A stretch of DNA of 12,907 nt from Ruminococcaceae bacterium UBA6855 (GTDB lineage: Bacteria; Bacillota; Clostridia; Oscillospirales; Acutalibacteraceae). A model generated the notes under the pieces. That model was not told the DNA's origin. It searched no databases and saw only the letters and a list, made by a program, of their open reading frames with translations. Shown one piece after another: positions 7,279 through 12,907 of this stretch. The DNA lies in contig DKDF01000010.1 of the NCBI GenBank assembly GCA_002451755.1, forward strand, positions 1 through 12,907, read 5' to 3'. The translations under genes were made by a program, and so were the position numbers. Position 1 is the stretch's first letter, and each line of letters begins with the position of its first letter.

Positions 7279-7314
7279 AAGCCGTCCGTCATTTGATGGG
7301 CGGCTTGTACTTTT
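7279..7314 (+). terminator. Terminator after lipoprotein B
   Basis: A 12 bp stem (7279-7290 with 7295-7306, two G-U type pairs) has the loop ATTT and is followed by TGTACTTTT. The T-run is broken, so efficiency may be partial. Confidence 0.65.
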
Positions 7315-7351
7315 AGGATAAAAATTGATTTTGTGAATTTGATGTATTGCA

Positions 7352-8011
7352 ATGAAAAGAAAATTTTTGAAAAAAATAGATAAAATTCCTAACCTGCCAA
7401 AAAGAGTTGAGACAATATGGTGGCTCTGCAGAGGGCTGGTAATGCTATGGGGTCTTATAATGCTTTTTAACGGCTATATAACAGAGCTTTTTGAAGCGAT
7501 ATTCGGAGTAGCATTTACTTTTTTGTGGACCTTATTTCAGTTCTTTGGTGGAAAAACTTTTATAAAGCTGGTTCCATATAAGTTGCAAACGATGCTGAAT
7601 CTTTTGATTTGCTTTGGAATTGTTGTAGGTTCAACCGTTAATAAATTCACATCGTTTGAACATATTGATATTCCTGAACATTTCTTTTCCGGATATATAG
7701 CGGCTGCCGGCGGCTATGAACTTGCGGTAATTATTCAAAGTCGTCAGCCAAAGGATAAAAGGCTCAGCCCGGCATTGGCAGCAATGTTTGGACTTTCATT
7801 TGCGGTGATGCTTTTAACCGGTTGGGAGATTTATGAATTTTCAATGGACAGGCTATACGGTCTGAATTTGCAGCGTTCTGGCGATTCAGCAGACTCTGGA
7901 CTTATTGATACCATGGTTGATTTGATTGTAGGCGTGGCAGGCTCATTAATTGGAATGTTTATAACGGCCTTTTCTAAGGCTGGACATCTTAAAAAAAATA
8001 GCAGCAAGTGA
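7352..8011 (+). CDS. YjdF/DUF2238-like polytopic membrane protein
   Basis: A 219-residue integral membrane protein with about six hydrophobic segments (roughly 22-41, 42-66, 79-97, 110-128, 141-160, 185-206) and a lysine-rich N terminus. Three motifs resemble the YjdF/DUF2238 family as I remember it: PEHFFSGY (108-115), WEIYEFSMDRLYG (158-170), and LIDTMVDLIVGVAGSLIG (184-201). The biochemical role of that family is not established to my knowledge. The gene is clearly AT-richer than its neighbours: one 60-base row (7561-7620) counts 33% GC and another (7801-7860) 43%, against 57% in one row of lipoprotein B (6721-6780). No good Shine-Dalgarno or promoter precedes the ATG. Base composition suggests a different history from the flanking lipoprotein genes, possibly lateral gain. 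Confidence 0.7.
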   Translation: MKRKFLKKIDKIPNLPKRVETIWWLCRGLVMLWGLIMLFNGYITELFEAIFGVAFTFLWTLFQFFGGKTFIKLVPYKLQTMLNLLICFGIVVGSTVNKFTSFEHIDIPEHFFSGYIAAAGGYELAVIIQSRQPKDKRLSPALAAMFGLSFAVMLLTGWEIYEFSMDRLYGLNLQRSGDSADSGLIDTMVDLIVGVAGSLIGMFITAFSKAGHLKKNSSK

Positions 8012-8016
8012 GATAC

Positions 8017-8035
8017 GCCGCTTGGGCGGTTTTTT
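8017..8035 (+). terminator. Terminator after the YjdF-like gene
   Basis: CCGC (8018-8021) pairs with GCGG (8026-8029) around TTGG, extended by one G-U pair, and is followed by six T (8030-8035). It lies directly after the stop codon. Confidence 0.75.
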
Positions 8036-8118
8036 GTCGGCTGTCGGAGATATGCGTCGGATAAACTGCGGCTTTATCAAAAATTAATTTTTTGCCATGT
8101 TTTTTTATAAGATTTTTC

Positions 8119-8147
8119 TTGACCTGTCTGCTTCAATAGCTTAAAAT
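8119..8147 (+). promoter_or_regulatory. Sigma-A type promoter of lipoprotein C
   Basis: TTGACC (8119-8124) and TAAAAT (8142-8147) with a 17-base spacer. A start near 8154 gives a leader of about 45 bases. Confidence 0.72.
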
Positions 8148-8199
8148 ATAAGCCTAATCAAGTGCAACACTCAGATAAAATCTGTCGGGAGGGAGAAGA

Positions 8200-9114
8200 A
8201 TGAACAAAAAGCTTATGAGATTTGCCGCACTTTTGCTTGCGGCGGCTATGCTCTTTTCCTTTTCGGCGTGCAGAACGAATGACGGCGGTTCTGAGCCTTC
8301 TACGGACGAACCCTCGGTCACTGATGCGGCAAACATTCCCGAGGAGTCCACCGACTTTGCAGAGACGACAACCGCCGAGCCGACGACCGAATCAAGAACC
8401 GTGACGCGCTCCAATGTTTCCGGCGGAACAAAGACCGAGACTGTCAACGTCTACAAGGGGCTCAACTCCACGAACACTTCGCGGGTGCTCCGGTATTACA
8501 AAGCTGCGGCGGCGAACACAAATACCATTGACGCCACGCAGTATATGTCCATAAAGCGCGTTGATTACACTCCGCGCAACAGCTTCCAGAAAGGTATGCT
8601 CACCGTCTTCACGGGAATCGCCTCGGCGGCTCTCGCGGCGAACAGCAAAGCGGTGACTTCGATTCCCGGCAGGTATAAGCAGATAAAAGCGAGCGATCTT
8701 ATCTCGGCGAACGCCGTCGCTTACGGCAACTATACCATAGTGACGCTCAACGTCAGAATGCAGCAGGACGATCAGAATACTAAGGACGCGCATCAGGGCC
8801 CGGTCGGCAGGACTGTCGGAACGGTCGGGAACCTTGACAGAGTTTTTGAAGCCATGCCGAGCGTCAAAGTGAACTGTTCAAAGGGCAGCATCACGCTCAA
8901 GTATGACGACTGCAAGGTCGTTGTCAAAATAGACAACGGCAGCGGCTCGATAGTCAGCGGCACATGGAGCTATACTGTTGATATTGATATCGATAATATA
9001 TATGCGAGCATCGCGGGCAGCGACGAGCTGCTGATAACGAACACCGGCGGCGCGGTCGGATTTGTCATAAAGACAAACGACGGAATCTCGCTTCAAAGCC
9101 GCAATTCAAAATAA
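8200..9114 (+). CDS. Lipoprotein C, third of three paralogous lipoproteins
   Basis: A 304-residue secreted lipoprotein with an Ala/Leu-rich signal peptide and lipobox F-S-A-C (C24). A purine-rich GGGAGGGAG just upstream supports the ATG. A Thr/Glu/Ser-rich linker (about 25-85) leads to the shared domain: KGLNSTN (86-92), helical VLRYYKAAAANTN (96-108), LAANSK (145-150), GNYTIVTLNV (176-185), PVGRTVGTVGNLD (201-213), and CKVVVKIDNGSGSIVSGTW starting at 238. It is the nearest relative of the lipoprotein at 6376. A C-terminal extension of about 25 residues continues past the last common block. The domain family is not recognised, so function is unknown. Codon use is somewhat less uniform than in the first two copies. 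It converges on the minus-strand EF-G gene. Confidence 0.86.
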   Translation: MNKKLMRFAALLLAAAMLFSFSACRTNDGGSEPSTDEPSVTDAANIPEESTDFAETTTAEPTTESRTVTRSNVSGGTKTETVNVYKGLNSTNTSRVLRYYKAAAANTNTIDATQYMSIKRVDYTPRNSFQKGMLTVFTGIASAALAANSKAVTSIPGRYKQIKASDLISANAVAYGNYTIVTLNVRMQQDDQNTKDAHQGPVGRTVGTVGNLDRVFEAMPSVKVNCSKGSITLKYDDCKVVVKIDNGSGSIVSGTWSYTVDIDIDNIYASIAGSDELLITNTGGAVGFVIKTNDGISLQSRNSK

Positions 9115-9119
9115 AACTG

Positions 9120-9150
9120 ACCCGCACGGCGCGATGCTGGGCGGGTTTTT
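9120..9150 (+). terminator. Intrinsic terminator after lipoprotein C
   Basis: ACCCGC (9120-9125) pairs with GCGGGT (9141-9146), with a further 4 bp inner stem (9127-9130 with 9136-9139) and a 5-base loop, followed by five T (9146-9150). It starts 5 bases after the stop. Confidence 0.85.
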
Positions 9151-9166
9151 GATATTAAATTAAGAA

Positions 9167-9190
9167 GAGAGCTGCCTTTTGGCAGCTCTC
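9167..9190 (-). terminator. Second copy of the EF-G terminator hairpin
   Basis: GAGAGCTGCC (9167-9176) and GGCAGCTCTC (9181-9190) form a perfect 10 bp stem with a TTTT loop. Read on the minus strand the stem is followed by a U-rich tail (TTCTTAATTTAATATC). It differs at one base from the hairpin at 9419-9443, so it is a duplicate of that terminator and would act as backup for minus-strand transcripts. Confidence 0.6.
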
Positions 9191-9215
9191 ACCAGTCTAT
9201 AGTGCGCGGTTCCAA

Positions 9216-9264
9216 GGCTCCCCTGCAGGGGAGCTGTCGCGGCGAAGCCGTGACTGAGGGGTTG
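9216..9264 (+). repeat. Double-hairpin intergenic repeat, copy 2
   Basis: This 49-base element has GCTCCCCT-GCA-GGGGAGC, then GCGGC-GAA-GCCGT, then the tail GACTGAGGGGTTG. It matches 6088-6139 in order, both stems and tail, and differs mainly in the first loop and in compensated stem positions. It lies between the two copies of the EF-G terminator hairpin. Confidence 0.75.
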
Positions 9265-9316
9265 TAATGAAAGTTTAAAATACTCGACGATTTTAAAAAA
9301 CTGTGACTTGTTCAAA

Positions 9317-9348
9317 CAATCCTTCCGACGCTTCGCGCCATCTCATTT
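9317..9348 (-). repeat. Possible degenerate third repeat copy, opposite orientation
   Basis: On the minus strand this reads GATGGCGCGAAGCGTCGGAA then GGATTG. It has the same stem-GAA-stem core and a GGATTG tail like the two full copies, but lacks the first hairpin. It may be a decayed or different repeat. Confidence 0.35.
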
Positions 9349-9416
9349 TATACAATAGAGAAGATATTGATTCTGATTCCTGCGAAGCCCCAAAAACCGG
9401 ATTTATAGATATGCAA

Positions 9417-9446
9417 AGAGAGAGCTGCCTTTTGACAGCTCTCTTT
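9417..9446 (-). terminator. Intrinsic terminator of the EF-G-like gene
   Basis: A 9 bp stem (9419-9427 with 9436-9444) with an 8-base loop lies just beyond the EF-G stop codon on the minus strand, and is followed there by CTCTTTGC. The U-tract is modest. Confidence 0.65.
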
Positions 9447-9452
9447 ATGTTT

Positions 9453-11504
9453 TTATTTATCTGCTTCGGCGTCGTTTGCCTTTGCCTCTTCGATGACCTT
9501 CTGTGCAACGACGGGCGGCGCATCCTCATAGCGGGTGAACTCAAGGGTGAACCAGCCTCTGCCGGCGGTCACGGAGCGCAGGACGGTTGAGAAATCGCCC
9601 ATCTCGCCCATGGGAACTTCCGCGATGAGTTCCTGGATCTTCGGCTCGTCGGACGGACCCATGCCGAGCACGCGACCGCGGCGTTTTGTGACATCGCCCA
9701 TGATGTCGCCGAGGTTCTCGTCGGGCATATAAGCCTTCAGAGTGCCGATAGGCTCAAGGATAACAGGGTTCGCCTGCGGGATACCGTTCTTGTATGCTAT
9801 GTTCGCGGCGGTCTTGAACGCCATTTCGGACGAATCGACCGGATGATAAGAGCCATCGTAAAGGGTTGCCTTTATGCCGACCATCGGATAGCCTGCAAGC
9901 ACGCCCTTCTTGACGCTGTCGCGCAGACCCTTTTCAACTGCGGGAAAGAAGTTCTTCGGCACGGAGCCGCCGACAACTTCCTCGGCGAAAACGAGATCGT
10001 CGCTCTCGCAGGGCTCGAAGCGGATGAACACATCGCCGAACTGACCGTGTCCGCCGGACTGCTTCTTGTGTCTGCCCTGAACCTCGACCTTTTTGCGGAT
10101 GGACTCTCTGTATGCAACCTTCGGCACGCTGAGATCGACCTCAACGCCGAACTTGTTCTTGAGCTTGGAGACGATAACATCAAGGTGCTGCTCGCCGAGA
10201 CCGGAGAGAATCTGCTCGCGGGTCTCTTTGTTGATGACGAACGAAATTGTCGGATCCTCTTCAAGGAGTCTGAGCAAGCTCGCCGCGACCTTCTCTTCGT
10301 CGCCCTTCTTGCGAACCTTGACTGCCATGGACAGGCAGGGGGTCGGGAACTTGATGCCCTCGAGGGTTATCGGGTTCTTTGCCGAGCAGACCGTGTCGCC
10401 GGTTTTGATGCCTGCAAGCTTCGTGACAACGCCGATGTCACCGGCGGGGATGCAGGATGCGTCCTCCTGCTTGCTGCCTCTGAGGGTGATTATCTTGCCC
10501 ATTCTCTCGCTCTCTTCGGTGCGGGAGTTATAAGCGGGGGTGTCGGGCGTGATTTTGCCGGAAACGACCTTGAAGAAGGACATCTTGCCGACGAACGGGT
10601 CGGCGATAGTCTTGAAGCAGATAGCCGCAAGCGGACCGTTTTCGTCGCAGGGAAGACCGTTCTCGCCGGCCTTGTCGGCTGCGGAGGGAGCGGAATAGAC
10701 TATCTCGTCAAGGAGCATATCGATAGCTTCGCAGGTGTAGCCCGCGCAGGCATATACGGGGATAACAGAGCCGTCGCTGACGCCGGAGTTGAGAGCCTTG
10801 ATTATCTCTTCACGGGTGAAGGTCTCGCCTGCAAAGAATTTCTCCATCAGCTCGTCGTCGCTCGAAGCGACTGCTTCTGTAAGTATATCGAGCATCTCGT
10901 CAAGCTGCGGGTCAGAGGGCATTGCGACCTCTTTCTTCTCGCCGCTGCTGTAGTCAAAAGCCTTGCGGGACGCGAGGTTGACATATGCCGCAACCTTGCC
11001 GCCGTCCATATAGGGAACGATAACGGGGCAGATAGCGCCGCCGACTGCGTCTTTTATGGCTGCAAATGTTTTATAGAAATCTGTGTTGTCCGCGTCGCAG
11101 CGGGTGATGGCGAACATTCTCGAGATGCCTCTGGCGTTCGCCGCCTTGAGAGCTTTCTCTGCGCCGACGTCAAAGCCGGAGCCCGCCGCAGTGACGATGA
11201 GCACGCTGTCCGCCGCGCGGATGCCTTCGCTCATGCCGCCCGCAAAGTCAAAAAGACCGGGAGTGTCGATTATATTTATCTTCGCACCATTCCACTCTAT
11301 AGCGGCAACAGCGGTTGAAACCGTGGCCTTTCTCTTTTTCTCCTCGGCATCGAAGTCGAGCACGGTGGTGCCGTCGGCGACTCTGCCGAGTCTGTCGGTA
11401 GCCTTCGCGGTGTAGAGCATTGCTTCCGCAAGGGTTGTTTTTCCTCTGCCGCCATGACCTGCTATGGCGATATTTCTGATGTCTTTCGCGTTATAGGCTT
11501 TCAA
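9453..11504 (-). CDS. EF-G-like translational GTPase with divergent G motifs
   Basis: A 683-residue protein with the full EF-G domain order: GTPase domain, domain II, domain IV with KQSGGHGQFGDV, and domain V ending near FTRYEDAPPVVAQ. The start is TTG at 11504, with AAGGAGG 7 bases upstream, and the N terminus matches the second EF-G of Clostridia. The P-loop is GHGGRGKT (16-23), typical of this paralogue and unlike the AHIDAGKT of housekeeping EF-G. Three motifs deviate: the switch I motif reads RKATV (58-62) where RGITI is usual; DTPG is followed by L84 in place of the catalytic histidine of EF-Tu/EF-G (tyrosine in most paralogues I recall); and the guanine-binding NKxD reads TRCD (134-137). 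It is probably a non-housekeeping EF-G with altered or reduced GTP use. It is transcribed alone. Confidence 0.9.
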   Translation of the reverse strand: MKAYNAKDIRNIAIAGHGGRGKTTLAEAMLYTAKATDRLGRVADGTTVLDFDAEEKKRKATVSTAVAAIEWNGAKINIIDTPGLFDFAGGMSEGIRAADSVLIVTAAGSGFDVGAEKALKAANARGISRMFAITRCDADNTDFYKTFAAIKDAVGGAICPVIVPYMDGGKVAAYVNLASRKAFDYSSGEKKEVAMPSDPQLDEMLDILTEAVASSDDELMEKFFAGETFTREEIIKALNSGVSDGSVIPVYACAGYTCEAIDMLLDEIVYSAPSAADKAGENGLPCDENGPLAAICFKTIADPFVGKMSFFKVVSGKITPDTPAYNSRTEESERMGKIITLRGSKQEDASCIPAGDIGVVTKLAGIKTGDTVCSAKNPITLEGIKFPTPCLSMAVKVRKKGDEEKVAASLLRLLEEDPTISFVINKETREQILSGLGEQHLDVIVSKLKNKFGVEVDLSVPKVAYRESIRKKVEVQGRHKKQSGGHGQFGDVFIRFEPCESDDLVFAEEVVGGSVPKNFFPAVEKGLRDSVKKGVLAGYPMVGIKATLYDGSYHPVDSSEMAFKTAANIAYKNGIPQANPVILEPIGTLKAYMPDENLGDIMGDVTKRRGRVLGMGPSDEPKIQELIAEVPMGEMGDFSTVLRSVTAGRGWFTLEFTRYEDAPPVVAQKVIEEAKANDAEADK

Positions 11505-11578
11505 AAAAAGTCCTCCTTATCAAAGCGCCGCTGCGCGTTTAGATTTACTGCATAAAAATTAGCCACAGTTTTGAAGAA

Positions 11579-11607
11579 ATTATAGCATACATTACTATAG
11601 ATTTCAA
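11579..11607 (-). promoter_or_regulatory. Extended -10 promoter of the EF-G-like gene
   Basis: Minus-strand TTGAAA (11602-11607), a 17-base spacer, and a perfect TATAAT (11579-11584) preceded by TGC (extended -10). The predicted start near 11572 gives a leader of about 67 bases. Confidence 0.82.
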
Positions 11608-11731
11608 CAAAAAAATAAAAATATATTCATTAACGTTATATAAACAAATTGAGCGCAGTTTGCTCTTACAAAAGGATATAAAAATAGTATGTTTTAGTCA
11701 CATCGGGGCTGTTTATCTTTAAATAAAAATA
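11608..11731. other. AT-rich spacer between the EF-G promoter and the ATPase terminators
   Basis: I see no gene here. It is AT-rich except for a short GAGC/GCTC inverted repeat near 11651-11665, and it holds no second promoter that I would defend. Confidence 0.5.
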
Positions 11732-11755
11732 AGGACTGCGGCGGTTTGCAGTCCT
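11732..11755 (-). terminator. Distal terminator downstream of the Ca2+-ATPase gene
   Basis: AGGACTGC (11732-11739) and GCAGTCCT (11748-11755) form a perfect 8 bp stem. On the minus strand it is followed by TTATTTTTATTT, a strong U-tract. It is the second of two terminators in tandem. Confidence 0.8.
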
Positions 11756-11778
11756 CTGTGATAAAAGTTATAACAAAA

Positions 11779-11807
11779 CATCCCCCGCACCTCTCGGGCA
11801 GGGGATG
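11779..11807 (-). terminator. Proximal terminator of the Ca2+-ATPase gene
   Basis: CATCCCC (11779-11785) pairs with GGGGATG (11801-11807). On the minus strand an inner stem closes a GAGA tetraloop (GNRA type), and the hairpin is followed by TTTTGTT. It starts 15 bases beyond the stop. Confidence 0.85.
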
Positions 11808-11821
11808 CATCATATCAATTT

Positions 11822-12907
11822 TTACGCAGCTTTCTTTTCTTTTCTGCGCTCTGCCGCGCGTCTGATAGCCTTGCCTATCTCGAACACCGGGATAGTGGAG
11901 ACCGCAAGACCTGCGGAGATTGCCAGCTCGTTGAGCTGGAATGTACCGGGCGCGATGTCAAAGACATCATTGGAGAGTCCGGGGATATATATAGCCGCGA
12001 GGGTCAGCGCAGTCGTTACGACAAACGCGCCGACGAGCCACCAGTTCATGTTCTTGAACATGCTCTTCGAGAAGATGGAGCCCGTTCTCGAACGCATGTT
12101 GATGGCGCACATCATCTCTGCGAAGTTGACCGTCAGGAACGCCATAGCCATGGCGTTGACGCAGTGACCATTCTCACCGCCGAAGAACATATTCTCGAAG
12201 CTTTGGACTTCAATATAGTAGCCGATGACATAGGCGGCGATCTCGATTATCGCAAGGTAGATGCCCTGCCATGCCATGTCGAAGCCCGCGCCGTGGGAGA
12301 ATATGCCGTCCGTGGTTGCTCTGGGCTTTCTCTTCATCAGGTTGCCCTCCGCCTTTTCCATGCCGAGCGCAAGACCGGGCAGGGAGTCGGTGACCATGTT
12401 GATCCACAGCAGGTGAACGGGGGAGAGAAGCTCAAAGTTGAGTATCGATGCGATGAACATGATTATAACTTCGGACATGTTCGTCGAAAGCTGGAACTGA
12501 AGCACCTTGCAGACGTTGTCGTAGATCTTTCTGCCCTCTTCAACAGCGTTGACGATGGTAGCGAAGTTGTCGTCTGCGAGCACCATGTCGGCGACGCCCT
12601 TGGTGACGTCCGTGCCGGTGATGCCCATGCCGATGCCTATGTCTGCGGCCTTGATTGAGGGCGCGTCGTTGACGCCGTCTCCGGTCATTGCGGTGACCAT
12701 GCCGCGTGCCTTCCACGCCTTGACTATTCTTGTCTTATGCTCAGGCTGGACTCGCGCATAGACGGAGTATTTCGTAACTTCCTCGACTAATTCTTCGTCG
12801 CTGAACTTGTCGAGCTCCGCGCCGAGAACAGCCTGCGATGCGTCGGAGATTATGCCGAGCTCGCGTCCGATGGCGACTGCGGTGTCCTTGTGGTCGCCGG
12901 TTATCAT
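11822..12907 (-). CDS. P-type Ca2+-transporting ATPase, C-terminal part (partial)
   Basis: This is the last 361 residues of a type II P-type ATPase that pumps cations, probably Ca2+ out of the cytoplasm, using ATP. The reading frame is open at the window edge, so the methionine there (MITGDH) is internal; the A domain, DKTGT phosphorylation site and helices M1-M4 lie outside. Visible parts are the P-domain motif TGDGVNDAP (75-83), then M5 to M10. Ca2+-coordinating positions known from SERCA are conserved: N143 and E146 in M5 (NMSE), N170, T173 and D174 in M6 (NMVTD), and E264 in M8. The C terminus is a short basic tail (RRAAERRKEKKAA) without a calmodulin-type extension. Two terminators follow. 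Confidence 0.94.
   Translation of the reverse strand: MITGDHKDTAVAIGRELGIISDASQAVLGAELDKFSDEELVEEVTKYSVYARVQPEHKTRIVKAWKARGMVTAMTGDGVNDAPSIKAADIGIGMGITGTDVTKGVADMVLADDNFATIVNAVEEGRKIYDNVCKVLQFQLSTNMSEVIIMFIASILNFELLSPVHLLWINMVTDSLPGLALGMEKAEGNLMKRKPRATTDGIFSHGAGFDMAWQGIYLAIIEIAAYVIGYYIEVQSFENMFFGGENGHCVNAMAMAFLTVNFAEMMCAINMRSRTGSIFSKSMFKNMNWWLVGAFVVTTALTLAAIYIPGLSNDVFDIAPGTFQLNELAISAGLAVSTIPVFEIGKAIRRAAERRKEKKAA

Noticed and set aside
7293..7319. TTGATG-15-TAGGAT as a promoter for the YjdF-like gene
   Set aside because: It has poor boxes and a short spacer, and it overlaps the terminator stem of the preceding gene.
9293..9544. A small minus-strand open frame between the EF-G terminator hairpins
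   Set aside because: It overlaps the EF-G coding end and the terminator, includes repeat sequence, and has no ribosome site.
9843..11318. A long open frame (about 490 codons) on the plus strand opposite the EF-G gene
   Set aside because: It is antisense to an unambiguous EF-G, has no matching ribosome site or family motif, and arises from the codon bias of the true gene.
1..12907. CRISPR array, tRNA/rRNA genes, transposase, integrase, toxin-antitoxin or phage-defence genes
   Set aside because: Intergenic regions were read for regular spacers, cloverleaf patterns and att-like direct repeats, and coding regions for such families. None were seen.

Overview
The window looks like a chromosomal segment of a Gram-positive anaerobe of the class Clostridia, probably a gut member of the Oscillospirales/Eubacteriales. 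The evidence is strong AAGGAGG-type ribosome binding sites, sigma-A type promoters with 17-18 bp spacers, lipoprotein signal peptides, a clostridial-style long GluRS next to a GlnRS, a second EF-G-like GTPase of the type common in Clostridia, and small hairpin-rich intergenic repeats. Most genes are moderately GC-rich. One gene, the membrane protein at 7352-8011, is visibly more AT-rich.

Layout. The left block (74-4059, minus strand) is a compact operon: gltX, then glnS with no gap, then a small four-helix membrane protein of unknown role. It has one promoter at 4095-4124. A divergent intergenic region (4060-4336) separates it from the central block (4199-9150, plus strand): lipoprotein A, a PduL-type phosphotransacylase, lipoprotein B, an AT-rich YjdF/DUF2238-like membrane protein, and lipoprotein C. 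The three lipoproteins are paralogues. Each starts from its own consensus-like promoter, and B and C each end at a hairpin that could act as a terminator. The gap after pduL (5936-6366) and the gap after lipoprotein C (9115-9452) each carry a copy of a short double-hairpin repeat. The right block (9453-12907, minus strand) holds a divergent EF-G paralogue with its own extended -10 promoter, and the C-terminal part of a P-type Ca2+-ATPase that runs off the window edge.

How the genes relate. gltX and glnS charge tRNA-Glu and tRNA-Gln, and they appear translationally coupled. pduL probably interconverts acyl-CoA and acyl-phosphate as a cytosolic fermentation enzyme, because no microcompartment genes or targeting tail are visible. 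The three lipoproteins would be surface-anchored. They share an N-terminal helical motif and a C-terminal beta-rich motif that I cannot assign to a named family. They are the best candidate for something undescribed here. The second most unusual item is the EF-G paralogue, whose GTPase signature motifs deviate at G2, G3 and G4. No RNA genes, CRISPR arrays, transposases, integrases or defence genes were seen.
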